Shown: positions 17,101 to 25,591 of the stretch, piece by piece
Layout of the letters: each line of letters opens with the position of its first letter
How positions within the stretch are numbered: the first letter of the stretch is position 1
NCBI GenBank assembly: GCA_002069965.1
Contig: MWCI01000004.1
Location: 17,542-81,541, forward strand
Direction: 5' to 3'
Source: Spirochaetes bacterium ADurb.Bin218
GTDB taxonomy: Bacteria > Spirochaetota > UBA4802 > UBA5550
Length of the DNA: 64,000 nucleotides
Translations under genes and position numbers: made by a program
Notes under the pieces: generated by a model
Databases searched by the model: none
Told to the model about the DNA's origin: nothing
The model's input: the letters and a program-made list of their open reading frames with translations, nothing else

Positions 17101-17580
17101 AGAAAGATAAAGGGAGAGGAAATAAAGCCATATTTTAGAACATCGGTATTCTTTAAAGTGAGTTTTTATATACCAGAAACCTACATAGCAGATGAAAAAC
17201 AAAAGATTGAGTTCTATAAGAGATTTGAGGCCTGTGAAACAGTCGAAGAAGTAGATGTTCTCGAAAAGGAAATGATTGATAGATTTGGAGCTCCTCCTGA
17301 GGAGGTTAGAACTCTTGTGGAGCTTGAAAGAATAAGAGCCCTTGCCTCAAGGCTTTATATAGAGGAGATTCTTGAAGAAAACAACAAAATTAATATTAAG
17401 ATCACCTCTCAATGCACAATATCACCTGATCTTTTGCTTAAATCCATATCATCAGATAAGAGATTTACCATAAATCCCAAATATCCAGAAATTCTGCAGT
17501 TTACGCCAGGTAAAATCCCCATAGAAAAAAAGCTAATGGAGATTAAAAAATGGTTGCAACAATTTTTAATTTTATCTTGA
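14146..17580 (+). CDS. mfd: Transcription-repair coupling factor Mfd
   Basis: 1144 residues, the usual length for Mfd. The order of parts matches the family: an N-terminal UvrB-homology and UvrA-binding region (1 to about 330), then the RNA-polymerase interacting CarD/RID domain starting near 475 (PGDYVVHINHGIG). The RecG-like SF2 translocase follows, with Walker A GDVGFGKT at 630-637, DEEQ at 731-734 and TLSATPIPRTL, and the helicase C lobe with HGQM, IESGLD and QLKGRVGR. A C-terminal TRCF domain (about 990-1110) closes the protein. Mfd removes stalled RNA polymerase at lesions and recruits UvrA. The start has AAAGG a few bases upstream. A lipoprotein gene follows after 69 bases. Confidence 0.97.
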   Translation: MILKELIDRIKNSSHFSKMIEELYNSFSIEGVSRESFPFFISLFFYSRGDQILVVTENQEKLNNLYNDLTVFVDEKYLFKFPSWEILPYEFVYPLEQIERERITAIYRILSGDPAIVITSVDAIMRKIPSQKFFLKRGLALNLNEEYPFDDIINTLVEYGYTREAKVEAFGQFSVKGGIIDVFLPSRDNPIRIDFFGDTVESIREFNPETQVSIVENFLDSITIYPRRELVLFKSEKEKLKEKLSHYLKDSQDIPEDLKNWLNRDIELDKIPGILDYFHDVIETDSIVNFFPDDAMVVLLEWNELLSRKNIITTHYEDLYRRKSHFQHILPPETLLDYSLPEELHERSVKIQSFTATVGAFTFAMKSLPNFQGRIKNLREEIAARLSSGWNIVMTTSFEGQARRLFDLFSEFSPNSDFSQFNSNNPFNIVLSPLSAGLEISDIKTFLLTDHDIFGKSYRKRRTFKSKSSRPIESFLDLKPGDYVVHINHGIGIFKNIERMTAGGVERDFLVIQYEGEDRLYVSLEQISLVQKYIGLDGKKPRIDALGKKSAWNRIREKVRESVEEIARELIKIYSQRSALKGFRFPPDTQWQEEFEALFEYEETPDQISAIEDVKDDMESDKPMDRLICGDVGFGKTEVAIRASFKACMAGKQVAILVPTTILAMQHFETFKKRFKDYPVSIEMVSRFRTKGEIIKIKDRLSRGEIDIVIGTHALLSADVKIKNMGLLIIDEEQRFGVKHKEQLKKFRATVDVLTLSATPIPRTLHISMSGIRDLSIIATPPENRQPIETYVLEDNADILRDAIIKEIQRGGQVFYVHNRVQTIEAQMVLLRNLVPEAKFCIAHGQMHEHELEDIMIDFLNRKYDVLISTTIIESGLDMPNVNTIIINRADTFGLSQLYQLKGRVGRSDKKAYAYLFYPKHISLTEEAQKRLQVISEYSDLGSGFKIAMKDLEIRGAGNILGLEQSGNIMDVGFDLYCQMLEEEVRKIKGEEIKPYFRTSVFFKVSFYIPETYIADEKQKIEFYKRFEACETVEEVDVLEKEMIDRFGAPPEEVRTLVELERIRALASRLYIEEILEENNKINIKITSQCTISPDLLLKSISSDKRFTINPKYPEILQFTPGKIPIEKKLMEIKKWLQQFLILS

Positions 17581-17649
17581 ATTACCAGAAGGCTGGAATT
17601 ATTCCCCTCAATATAAATTAAAAAATAATTTTAAAATAAGGATTGTTTT

Positions 17650-18309
17650 ATGATAAAAAAAAGAGATTTAGCTGTGTTAGTTGCATTGATTTTTGCATTT
17701 TTTTCAATCTCCTGCAATAAGTTTACAGGAGAGACAGCTGCAACAATTGATGGAAAGAAGATAACCATCGAGGAAGTAAATAAGTTTTATTATATCCAAA
17801 ATAAACTCCTCACAAATATTGATTCAAATGAGGAAATAGATAAGCTGGCAGAAAATCCTGCTTATGCAAATCATCCATTTTTGAACAAAGCAAATTTTTT
17901 AGATCACTTAATAGCTCAAAAGGTTCTTTACGAAAAGGCTATGGAAGATAAAGAAATAAATAAGGATGAGCTTAAGGCTCTTCTTGAAATGGTAAAGATG
18001 CAGACAGCAGCTCAGTATTATCTTTCTAAAAAGCTAAAAAATAAGATTTCAGTATCAGATGATGAAGTTAATAAAATTTATAACGAAAACAGAGCAAGAT
18101 TTGCAGGAAGAACTGCAGATGAATCAGAAAATTATATAAAACAGCAGCTTTTTGCTCAAAAGTCAAGAGTTGAGGCAGATAAGCTTGTTCGGGAAATTCT
18201 TGCTGAGCACTCCATAAAAAAAGATGGCTTCAAGGAATATCTGGAAAAGAATAAAAAGTCTGCTCCTGTAGAAGAAAATAAATCAGAAACAACCCCGGCA
18301 CAAAAATAA
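17650..18309 (+). CDS. SurA-N-like periplasmic chaperone lipoprotein without a PPIase domain
   Basis: 219 residues. A signal peptide ends in a lipobox (FSISC, Cys near 23), so the protein should be a lipoprotein. The mature start AATIDGKKITIEEVNKFYY is the usual opening of SurA/PrsA-type foldases (A-x-V-N-G-xx-I-s). Helices with YEKAMEDKEI and a second helical block (SVSDDEVNKIYNENRARF) follow, but the rotamase core is missing. The C terminus is Lys/Glu/Pro-rich and probably disordered. A role in folding or escorting outer-membrane proteins is plausible, given the barrel and LolA-like genes nearby. It lies 69 bases after mfd and ends at a strong terminator. Confidence 0.72.
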   Translation: MIKKRDLAVLVALIFAFFSISCNKFTGETAATIDGKKITIEEVNKFYYIQNKLLTNIDSNEEIDKLAENPAYANHPFLNKANFLDHLIAQKVLYEKAMEDKEINKDELKALLEMVKMQTAAQYYLSKKLKNKISVSDDEVNKIYNENRARFAGRTADESENYIKQQLFAQKSRVEADKLVREILAEHSIKKDGFKEYLEKNKKSAPVEENKSETTPAQK

Positions 18310-18320
18310 AATTCTGAAAT

Positions 18321-18354
18321 AAAAAGGCTAATCGGTAAAGATTAGCCTTTTTTG
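18321..18354 (+). terminator. Intrinsic terminator after the SurA-N-like gene
   Basis: A perfect 13-bp stem AAAAAGGCTAATC (18321-18333) with its complement (18340-18352), loop GGTAAA, ending in a run of T. Confidence 0.92.
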
Positions 18355-18499
18355 ATTAAAAATATTCTGTTACAGATCATATTTCTATTGACTTATATTG
18401 ACTTAAGGTTTATAATCATAAAAAACTAAGAAAGGAATTTTAGTCAGACTTTATTTAGGTCATTTCTTAACTTAAAATATTATGATGAGGTTTTTTGTG

Positions 18500-19069
18500 A
18501 TGAATTTGAAAAAATACTCTGGAAAATTAGTTGGGATTATAATCTTCAGCCTTTTATTTGCTTCTTGTAGCGCAAAGAAAGGCCTTATTCATTCTTCCTC
18601 AAGAATTCCGGCAGGTTCTAAGGTAGCTGTAATTATTGATTATCCTAACAATCTAAAAAATGTTGTTCTGGTTTCTTTTTTGAAGCAAGGATTTAGGGTT
18701 AAGGCTTTAAATGCCTCAGATCTCTACACTATGAAAGATGTTTATGATATATCAGATCTAAAAAAGCTTTCCTATAACATTGATGAACAAAATGTTTCTA
18801 CTTTAGAAAAGACATATGATAATATTTATAAACTTCATGTTTATAATTTTGAGCTCAACAAAGCTGAATTTTTAAAACAAATAAGAACTGAGTGGGATGT
18901 GGATTATCTAATTTTGCTTGATCTCAAAGAATGGGAAAAGGTCAGTTGGGCAAGAGTTATAAATTTAAGAAATTTGGAGGTTGAGTTTGTAGAAAATTAT
19001 CCAACTGCTTATACTGATAATATAGAATCAATTGTAAATCACTTTATTGCAAATATAACAGGGAAATGA
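18500..19069 (+). CDS. Lipoprotein of unknown function, paralogous to the next gene's C-terminal half
   Basis: 189 residues from ATG 18500 (GATGAGG nine bases upstream); an in-frame ATG at 18482 would add six residues. The signal peptide ends in lipobox LFASC. No family is recognised. Its mature part (KVAVIIDY, FLKQGFRVKA, then VDYLILLDLKEWEKVSWARVINLRNLEVEFVEN) lines up with residues about 170-330 of the following protein (RISIITNL, FLKNGYRVFS, FDYSLIISVDKDTNKAWVRCISIKDFKLVYLEKN). The two appear to share a domain that arose by duplication. The stop overlaps the next start by four bases (ATGA), so the pair is co-translated. Confidence 0.72.
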   Translation: MNLKKYSGKLVGIIIFSLLFASCSAKKGLIHSSSRIPAGSKVAVIIDYPNNLKNVVLVSFLKQGFRVKALNASDLYTMKDVYDISDLKKLSYNIDEQNVSTLEKTYDNIYKLHVYNFELNKAEFLKQIRTEWDVDYLILLDLKEWEKVSWARVINLRNLEVEFVENYPTAYTDNIESIVNHFIANITGK

Positions 19070-20094
19070 TAAATAAACGAAGCATAATAGTTTCTATTCT
19101 TGCAGCTTTAGTTTTTTTAGCTGGTAGACCGATTTTTGCGGAGTCTGTGGCTTTTGCTTTTTTTTCAAATAAGTCAGATAAGGCCTCTTTGAATTATCTC
19201 AAGGAGGTTTTGCCAAATACGATAGCCTCATCCCTTAATAAAAAATATAATATATCTGCAAGAAAACCTTCAAATGTTGATTTTTTGAGCAAATATGCAG
19301 AAGGAGATGATTCTATCCCTGAAAAGGCTCTTAGACCATTATCTCCAGAATTAGTGGCAGATTTTTTTATTTTTGGATATTTTGAAGATTTAAATCAAAA
19401 TAGAATACGTATTTCTACAAAGATATACAGTCAGGGTTCCAATGAGATCTTTACTTTTATAGAAGAAGGCGATTTAGGAACAGATATGTTTAACCTTGTA
19501 GATAAGATCGCTTATCGCATAAATAGTATCATATCCTATAGGCAATACTTTAAAGACAGAGCAATTGAACCTAAGACAAGGATTAGCATTATAACTAACC
19601 TTGAGGGAGAGGAGTTAAATATCTGCTATAGTGAATTTTTGAAAAATGGCTACAGAGTTTTTTCTTCTGTGGGCAATGAACTTAAAACAGAATTTGATTA
19701 TGAAAAAATGAATTATCTCTATAACTTCTATACAACAAATGCACAATATGAAAAGATAGCCTATCGCAGTGAGATCTTTTTGGCTCATGGAACATGGTCT
19801 GGGGCAAAGTATTACAGGGATCTCCTTAAAGAAAGGGATATATATAACAAATATGCTTTTGAATATGGCAAAACTATTTCTGGCTACATAAATAAGGTTC
19901 GCAATGACAATCTTTTTGATTACTCATTGATTATTTCTGTTGATAAGGATACAAATAAAGCATGGGTTCGTTGTATTAGCATAAAGGATTTTAAGCTTGT
20001 CTATTTAGAAAAAAACATAGATGCGCTGGAGATAGATCAATTGGCTCGTAAAATAATTATGGAGCTTTCTACAAATATGCCAGAGAAATTTTAG
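19066..20094 (+). CDS. Periplasmic two-domain protein, partner of the preceding lipoprotein
   Basis: 342 residues with a signal peptide ending near FAES. The N-terminal domain (about 25-165: SVAFAFFSNKS, then LPNTIASSLNKKYNIS, FFIFGYFEDL and KIYSQGSNE) resembles the nucleotide-binding-like N domain found in TolB, FlgO and CsgG-type envelope proteins, which collect small soluble domains next to the outer membrane. The C-terminal half is paralogous to the preceding lipoprotein. Neither domain has an obvious catalytic motif. The overlap with the upstream gene suggests that the products form a complex. It ends one base from the converging TPR gene. Confidence 0.65.
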   Translation: MINKRSIIVSILAALVFLAGRPIFAESVAFAFFSNKSDKASLNYLKEVLPNTIASSLNKKYNISARKPSNVDFLSKYAEGDDSIPEKALRPLSPELVADFFIFGYFEDLNQNRIRISTKIYSQGSNEIFTFIEEGDLGTDMFNLVDKIAYRINSIISYRQYFKDRAIEPKTRISIITNLEGEELNICYSEFLKNGYRVFSSVGNELKTEFDYEKMNYLYNFYTTNAQYEKIAYRSEIFLAHGTWSGAKYYRDLLKERDIYNKYAFEYGKTISGYINKVRNDNLFDYSLIISVDKDTNKAWVRCISIKDFKLVYLEKNIDALEIDQLARKIIMELSTNMPEKF

Positions 20095-20095
20095 T

Positions 20096-20797
20096 TTATT
20101 TCTTCCTTAAAAGATATTCAGCTTTATCAAATTGTTTTGTTTTTCTGTATAAGTCCACAAGAGCCTTTTTAATATCTCTGTCATAGGGATTTGCATTGTA
20201 TGCAGAAAGGAGCAATTTTTCTGCCTCATCAAACTTTCCCATCTTTTCAAGGGTGATTCCGCTGTAAAAATCTATTCTATCTCCTCTGTAGCCATTGGCT
20301 CGTGAAAAATTTAGAGTTTGAATTGCTTCACTATATCTATTGCTATGATACAGGGAGGCTCCATAGTAAAAGGCACAGTTTGCATTATTGCGGAGAATAT
20401 TTTTGTCATAAAAATAGATAATTTCACCATAGTATTTATTTTCAAAGAGAGATTCAAGTATTTTCATAAGCTCATCAAGTTGAATTGAGCCGTTTTCCAT
20501 GGAGGAAGCAATGAGTTCTGCACCTTTTTCCTTTTGACCAAGCTTTATATAATTAAGCCCTGCAATTTTTTTTAGTTCATTATTTGTTAGATATACCTCT
20601 GTAACTCTGTCTAAAAATTTTTCAAGCCTGCGGTATTCTCCTTTATTATACAATTCCCATGCCTTTTGGACAACACCTTCCTCAGTATAAAATATTGTAT
20701 AAAAACTTTTAACATAAAATCTATGGACAAGAAAGCTTTCTTTGTAGGAAAAAGCTATAATAGCTACTATAATTACAATTAGAAGGAATTTTTTCAT
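20096..20797 (-). CDS. Membrane-anchored TPR protein
   Basis: 233 residues. A single hydrophobic helix (LLIVIIVAIIAFSY) at the N terminus acts as signal anchor or uncleaved signal, followed by about four to five helical repeats of TPR or Sel1 style (for example AFYYGASLYHSNRYSEAIQTL, DFYSGITLEKMGKFDEAEKLL and ALVDLYRKTKQFDKAEYLL). Such domains serve protein-protein contacts, here on the periplasmic side. It converges on the upstream operon with one intervening base and diverges from the LolA-like gene, with 144 bases between their starts. No enzymatic motif is present. Confidence 0.75.
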   Translation of the reverse strand: MKKFLLIVIIVAIIAFSYKESFLVHRFYVKSFYTIFYTEEGVVQKAWELYNKGEYRRLEKFLDRVTEVYLTNNELKKIAGLNYIKLGQKEKGAELIASSMENGSIQLDELMKILESLFENKYYGEIIYFYDKNILRNNANCAFYYGASLYHSNRYSEAIQTLNFSRANGYRGDRIDFYSGITLEKMGKFDEAEKLLLSAYNANPYDRDIKKALVDLYRKTKQFDKAEYLLRKK

Positions 20798-20941
20798 TTT
20801 ATCAGCTCTCTTTATAATAAAATCACTAAAATATTGATAAAAGGATTTAATTCTTGAAAAATAATGCTCTCATAATTATTTTTACAAAAAAATTTTTAAA
20901 AATTAAGGAAATAAATCGTATATAATTCAGGAAAGCATAAC

Positions 20942-21553
20942 ATGAGAAAAAAATCAAGAATATCTTTTATAGTAGTTTTTATTATGTTGATTACCCATAG
21001 CCTCTATGCAATTACAGGCGATGAGGCCTTAAACAAATTCAGGGCAAGGATGAGTTCCATAGGAAAACTAACAGGTATTATCTCATGGTCTGGGCCCGAG
21101 GGGGAGACTTATACAGGAGCTTTTAAGTATATGAGCCCTGGCAAGATCTATGTAAAATTCAGTAACCCAGGTGGCAAAACAGTTGTTTCCAATGGTAGAA
21201 CTCTATGGGTCTATTCCGCTGGAAGTAATATGTGTGGAGTTCAGGATCTGGCAGGGGGCGGTTCAGGAGGGATAGCTGCTTTAACATCCGGGTATATGGC
21301 CATAGTAACAGCCGAAGGCCCAGGAGGATATACTATAAAGCTAAAAGGCAATGGCAAAACTTTTCCAGAGATAATTCTTATGGTGGATTCAACTTTCTTT
21401 TTAAGGAAGGCGATATTAAAAACACAGAAAGGTGGGGTCTACAATTTTTCTCTGTCAAATGTGAGCTCAACAGATGCGATAATACCCAGTATCTTCGACT
21501 TTAATGTGCCATCCAGTGCACAGATTGTAAAAAATCCTCTTAATATAAAATAG
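20942..21553 (+). CDS. LolA-like outer-membrane lipoprotein carrier
   Basis: 203 residues; AGGAAAGC precedes the ATG. A signal peptide ends near LYA, and the mature protein begins ITGDEALNKFRARM. The LolA/LolB fold pattern is visible: a first helix, then strands with LTGIISWSG, TYTGAFKYMSPGKIYVKFSNPGGKTVVSNGRTLWVYS, and a later ILKTQKGGVYNFSLSN. LolA ferries lipoproteins from the LolCDE transporter to the outer membrane. A glycine-rich loop GGGSGG lies mid-protein. The following barrel gene starts within 12 bases, so the two are co-transcribed. Family members in distant phyla may carry other lipids, so the cargo is not certain. Confidence 0.82.
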   Translation: MRKKSRISFIVVFIMLITHSLYAITGDEALNKFRARMSSIGKLTGIISWSGPEGETYTGAFKYMSPGKIYVKFSNPGGKTVVSNGRTLWVYSAGSNMCGVQDLAGGGSGGIAALTSGYMAIVTAEGPGGYTIKLKGNGKTFPEIILMVDSTFFLRKAILKTQKGGVYNFSLSNVSSTDAIIPSIFDFNVPSSAQIVKNPLNIK

Positions 21554-21564
21554 CAGAGGTGATT

Positions 21565-22131
21565 TTGAAGAGATTAATATTTGGCTTTTGTGTAATTTTT
21601 ATAGGCTTGCCACTTTTTTCACAGGAGAGACAGGAGAGCTCTCTTAATTATACATTTTTAGGGCCTATATTTTCTTATTCTATAAACTCTGCACAATACA
21701 GTGACTGGGTAGATAATGAAAGAAAAACACAGAAGTTATCTGGAAGAAATATGGCTGGAGGCCTTGCCTTTAAAGTCATTGCAGGGGATATATCCGGTGA
21801 TTTACACTGGAAATATTCCTATAGTCAATATGATTCTACAATAACATGCCTCGAATATGATATATCAGCAATGTATTTATACACTTTAAACAAATCCTGG
21901 TCTTTGGGAGGAGGTTTTGGTTTGTTTATGGAAACTCCTCCTTCTAATGTTAACCACGATGGTGCTGCTGGTATTTATATTCCCATTGAAGTTTTATTTT
22001 CTGCCTCAGATAGTATAAAGATCTTTGTAGATTTATTTGGCAAATATGGCACTTTTGCTATAGGAGATAATACAAAATTTCAATCCTTTGGACTAAACTT
22101 AGGGGTTGTTTTTAAAGTTGGAAGGATTTAA
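21565..22131 (+). CDS. Outer-membrane beta-barrel protein
   Basis: 188 residues from an unusual TTG start at 21565, chosen because AGAGG lies exactly five bases upstream; the GTG at 21559 would have no ribosome site. A signal peptide ends near LFSQE. The mature part alternates short amphipathic strands and turns (for example GNMAGG-type turns, DLHWKYSYSQYD, WSLGGGFGLFM, FGLNLGVVFKVGRI), typical of an eight-strand porin-like barrel. The last strand ends without the classical terminal Phe. It follows the LolA-like carrier in the same operon, and its end overlaps the possible starts of ComEC. Confidence 0.72.
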   Translation: MKRLIFGFCVIFIGLPLFSQERQESSLNYTFLGPIFSYSINSAQYSDWVDNERKTQKLSGRNMAGGLAFKVIAGDISGDLHWKYSYSQYDSTITCLEYDISAMYLYTLNKSWSLGGGFGLFMETPPSNVNHDGAAGIYIPIEVLFSASDSIKIFVDLFGKYGTFAIGDNTKFQSFGLNLGVVFKVGRI

Positions 22132-23971
22132 TAAGACATTAAATAGACTCTTGGTTCCATCTTTGCCGTTGACAGCGTGGATTTTCTTTTCCACAGTCTT
22201 TGCTTATGGTTCTTTATGCTATTCTCCGCACAAAGCCCTTTTTACGATTATATTTGCTGTTATATTTATTGTCTCTGTATGGGGAGTTCTAAATCGCTAC
22301 AGGCATTTGATATTTAAAGGGAAAGCTCGTTTTTTTTCTATAGCAGTAATTTTAATTTTGCTGACCTCTATATTTTTCATTATAAACAGAAATATCTACA
22401 CCAGATATAATTCCACCTCTTTACCTCAGTCACTGGAAAATTTTTATGTAGCAGTAGATGAGGTAGAAAAAAAGCGATATACTCTGGAATTGCACTGTTT
22501 CCTTGATCAAGGCAAGGATAGCTCAATGATCACCTTATTTTATAATGGGAGTTCCTCTTTTGTAAAAGGGGATAGACTTATGGTGCTAAAAAGAGTAAAT
22601 AAGCTTACAACTGGATATGATAGCTACAGGCTTAGAGGAATACATTATGTCTCATACGTTGATGATGAAGATTTTTTGATTATTGATAAATCTCAGACAA
22701 ATTTAAGAGACATGATTCGGGAATACATAAAATCCACTGCCTTAAAAATATTTCCGGAAAAAACAGCCTCAGTTGTTTTATCTATATTTACAGGAAATCA
22801 AAGCTATATAAAAAAAGAAACTCGTCTTAAGTTTAGAGATGCTGGAGCTTTACATATACTTGCTGCATCAGGGCTACATGTTGCTATAATTGCAGGAATT
22901 CCAGCCTTTCTATTTTTTATATTTAGCAGAAATATTGTTTTGCTAATTTCTGCATTAACTGTTGGCTTTTATCTATTTGTTACAGATGCTCCAATATCAC
23001 TTGTGCGTGCAACCATTATGTATTCTCTTTTTGTCTTTCAGATATTTATACATAGAAAAGTAAATTCCTTTAACACCCTTATGATAACTGCCGCTATTGT
23101 TCTTTTGATTTTTCCATGGGAGATCTTTTCCATTGGCTTTCAGCTTAGCTTTGGAGCTACTCTCGGCATTATTTTGTTTAGCGACAGATATGGCTCGACA
23201 GCGGGCTCTTTACCATTGTTTATTAGAAACACTCTTGCCATGACTTTGTCAGCGCAGCTCTTTACTACACCTATAATACTTTTTCACCTGAATCAGATTA
23301 ATACAATTTCTGTTATTAGCAACCTCTTCATTATACCAGCTGCATCTTTTTTTATGTATAGCGCATTTTTTGCCCTTTTAGTAGGGCAAGTCCCTTTTAT
23401 TTCCATAGTTACTGGAGTGTTCGCAGATTACTCCTACAAATTACTTGAAAAACTTGTGGAAATTTTTTCATCTTTTAATATGAATTTTTTTATATCAGAG
23501 GGCTATATTATTATATTATCGCTTTTTACATTATCTCTCTTGCCTCTTATTCCCGTAAAAACTATCAGTCGTCTTAAGTTTGCACCTGTAGTAATATCTT
23601 TTGCTCTCATGACTTTTTATTTAAAGGGAAATCTTTCTGCAAATAATCCGGAGGGTGTGATTAAAATAGGCTCTTCTCTGATTGAATATTCCATGAACAA
23701 TTCCAGGTCTATATCCTTAGATATAAAATCCACAGAGGATATTCAGCCTTTACTGGATAGACTTAGAGCTCTCAATGGTAACTTTACTTCTATGAGGGTG
23801 AAAAATCTTTCATATCCAAATCTTAGGGCTTGCAAAATACTTAGCTCTGAATTTCCAATTGTGCAATGTTCTTTTTGTGCCGTGCCCGATATTACAAATA
23901 CATTCAAGTCCCTTCTTAAAGTTTTAGATAGAGAGGGTATAAGTTTAAAATTTGAAATTGGTGAAAATTAA
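22106..23971 (+). CDS. comEC: ComEC/Rec2-family DNA-uptake channel lacking the metallo-beta-lactamase domain
   Basis: Up to 621 residues. The start is uncertain: there is no ATG, and the TTG at 22106 overlaps the barrel gene, with later TTG choices at 22118 and 22151. Hydrophobic helices open the protein. An OB-like DUF4131 region (about 90-200) holds a YDSYRLRGIHYVSYV block, and the polytopic Competence domain (about 220-490) carries the hallmark AASGLHVAIIAG motif and FSIGFQLSFGATLGIILF. ComEC imports single-stranded DNA across the inner membrane. The C-terminal metallo-beta-lactamase domain is absent; about 110 residues without its HxHxDH motif are present instead. Confidence 0.88.
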   Translation: MFLKLEGFNKTLNRLLVPSLPLTAWIFFSTVFAYGSLCYSPHKALFTIIFAVIFIVSVWGVLNRYRHLIFKGKARFFSIAVILILLTSIFFIINRNIYTRYNSTSLPQSLENFYVAVDEVEKKRYTLELHCFLDQGKDSSMITLFYNGSSSFVKGDRLMVLKRVNKLTTGYDSYRLRGIHYVSYVDDEDFLIIDKSQTNLRDMIREYIKSTALKIFPEKTASVVLSIFTGNQSYIKKETRLKFRDAGALHILAASGLHVAIIAGIPAFLFFIFSRNIVLLISALTVGFYLFVTDAPISLVRATIMYSLFVFQIFIHRKVNSFNTLMITAAIVLLIFPWEIFSIGFQLSFGATLGIILFSDRYGSTAGSLPLFIRNTLAMTLSAQLFTTPIILFHLNQINTISVISNLFIIPAASFFMYSAFFALLVGQVPFISIVTGVFADYSYKLLEKLVEIFSSFNMNFFISEGYIIILSLFTLSLLPLIPVKTISRLKFAPVVISFALMTFYLKGNLSANNPEGVIKIGSSLIEYSMNNSRSISLDIKSTEDIQPLLDRLRALNGNFTSMRVKNLSYPNLRACKILSSEFPIVQCSFCAVPDITNTFKSLLKVLDREGISLKFEIGEN

Positions 23972-24096
23972 AACTTTTTTAACAAAAAAATTTTTTATTT
24001 GCGGAATGACTTTTCTTAGACAAAATACTTCTCTATTTTTTTATTAAAAGTTTCGATTATTTTATTAGAGAAAATTTAATACCCTTTAGAGGCAAT

Positions 24097-25587
24097 ATGT
24101 TACTTGTTGATGGGAAAAATTATTCAGATTTGATTTTAAAGGGAGAGACAGTTACCCTTTCTCTTAAATATATTGATGAAGAAACTCTTTTGCTAATAAA
24201 TTCTATCATTCTTAGAATTTTATCTTTTTATGGAAATATTTTTCTTCTGGAGACTTTAGTCACAATACTGAGAGAGATAATATACAATGCTTTTAAGGCA
24301 AATCTAAAGAGGATTTATTTTGAAAAATCAGGTGTTCCTATAACGGATAGAGAAAGATACCATATTTTAATGGAAAAATTTAAGGATGACTTCCTTTTTA
24401 GGATAAATGAAATAGCCAATGAAATAAAGGCTCAGGAAAAGTACTACATAAATATTATCTTCAAAAAAAATGATGATGAATTAAAAATTTCTATATTTAA
24501 CAATGTTGCTCTTATTGAGGAGGAATTCAATAGAATTAAAGCGCGAATAGAAAAGGCTTTGCAGTATCAAAATCTGGCAGATGCCTATAACGATATGTAT
24601 GACTCTACAGAGGGTGCAGGACTGGGCTTTGCACTGATGATTTTTTTGTTAAGGAATTCAGGAATTGGTCATAATAATCTAAAGATTCAAACATCGGAAA
24701 AAGGAGTTACAGTATCTGTTAATGTTCCAAAAAAGCTAAAAGAGGAATCTATAATTTCCTCTGTCAAGAAAAAGGTTCTGGACGATGTTGATACTTTGCC
24801 AACATTTCCAGAGAATATAGTCGAGTTACAAAGGCTCTGTGCAAGTAAAGAGGCCACAATTGAACTTATTGCCTCAAGGATAAGTCAGGATCCCTCTCTT
24901 ACTGCTGACGTTATAAAGCTTTCTAACTCAGCTGGCTTTGTTCCAGGCAAAAAGATTATGACAGTGAAAGATGCCTTGATGATCATTGGATTGAAGAATT
25001 TAAATCTCATATTGACAGCAAGTGCTGCAAAAACCATAATGCAGAGTAGATATAAAAAATTTGAAATTATCTGGGAACATTGCATACGAGTTGCCAATTA
25101 TTCAACAGCAATTGCAAAGATGAAGCAGTTGAGTGGGATTATTGATTCAGCCTTTACCTCTGGGCTTTTGCATGATATTGGGAAGATTGTTTTAATGTCA
25201 GCAGATGATAAGGTTGTTCATACAATATCTGAAATTACAAGGGATAAGCAGCTTAGATCTTCTTCGATCTTAGAGGAGATTTCTGTCGGTATAAGCCATG
25301 CTGATATTGGTTCACTTATTGCAGAAAAATGGAATTTTCCCCCTCATCTAAAAAATGCTATTGAAAACCATCATTCACCTCTCAATGTAAATGGGGATCA
25401 TAGAGATCTTACCTTTACTGTTTATCTTGCCAATATGCTAGCAGGAGTTGAAAAAAATAAGTACAGCTATTATTACATAGAGATGGATGTTTTAAAATGG
25501 ATTGATATTGATAATCTTGATGATCTCAAGGCCTTCCATGAAAAACTCAAGAATAACTATAATAACCAGATGACAGCAGCAGGCTGA
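24097..25587 (+). CDS. Histidine-kinase-like ATPase fused to an HDOD signalling domain
   Basis: 496 residues; AGAGG lies four bases before the ATG. The N-terminal half (about 40-215) has a GHKL ATPase layout, with an N-box-like segment REIIYNAFKAN (N64) and a G-box EGAGLGFALM near 171-180, but no phospho-acceptor histidine domain. The C-terminal half starts near LPTFPENIVELQ and is an HDOD domain (about 225-430). An HD pair sits at H359-D360 in LLHDIGK, and a late HADIGSLIAEKWNFP follows. HDOD proteins relay signals in motility and cell-cycle control. The neighbour is a flagellin-glycosylation-type gene four bases downstream, so a motility role is possible. Confidence 0.8.
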   Translation: MLLVDGKNYSDLILKGETVTLSLKYIDEETLLLINSIILRILSFYGNIFLLETLVTILREIIYNAFKANLKRIYFEKSGVPITDRERYHILMEKFKDDFLFRINEIANEIKAQEKYYINIIFKKNDDELKISIFNNVALIEEEFNRIKARIEKALQYQNLADAYNDMYDSTEGAGLGFALMIFLLRNSGIGHNNLKIQTSEKGVTVSVNVPKKLKEESIISSVKKKVLDDVDTLPTFPENIVELQRLCASKEATIELIASRISQDPSLTADVIKLSNSAGFVPGKKIMTVKDALMIIGLKNLNLILTASAAKTIMQSRYKKFEIIWEHCIRVANYSTAIAKMKQLSGIIDSAFTSGLLHDIGKIVLMSADDKVVHTISEITRDKQLRSSSILEEISVGISHADIGSLIAEKWNFPPHLKNAIENHHSPLNVNGDHRDLTFTVYLANMLAGVEKNKYSYYYIEMDVLKWIDIDNLDDLKAFHEKLKNNYNNQMTAAG

Positions 25588-25591
25588 TTAA

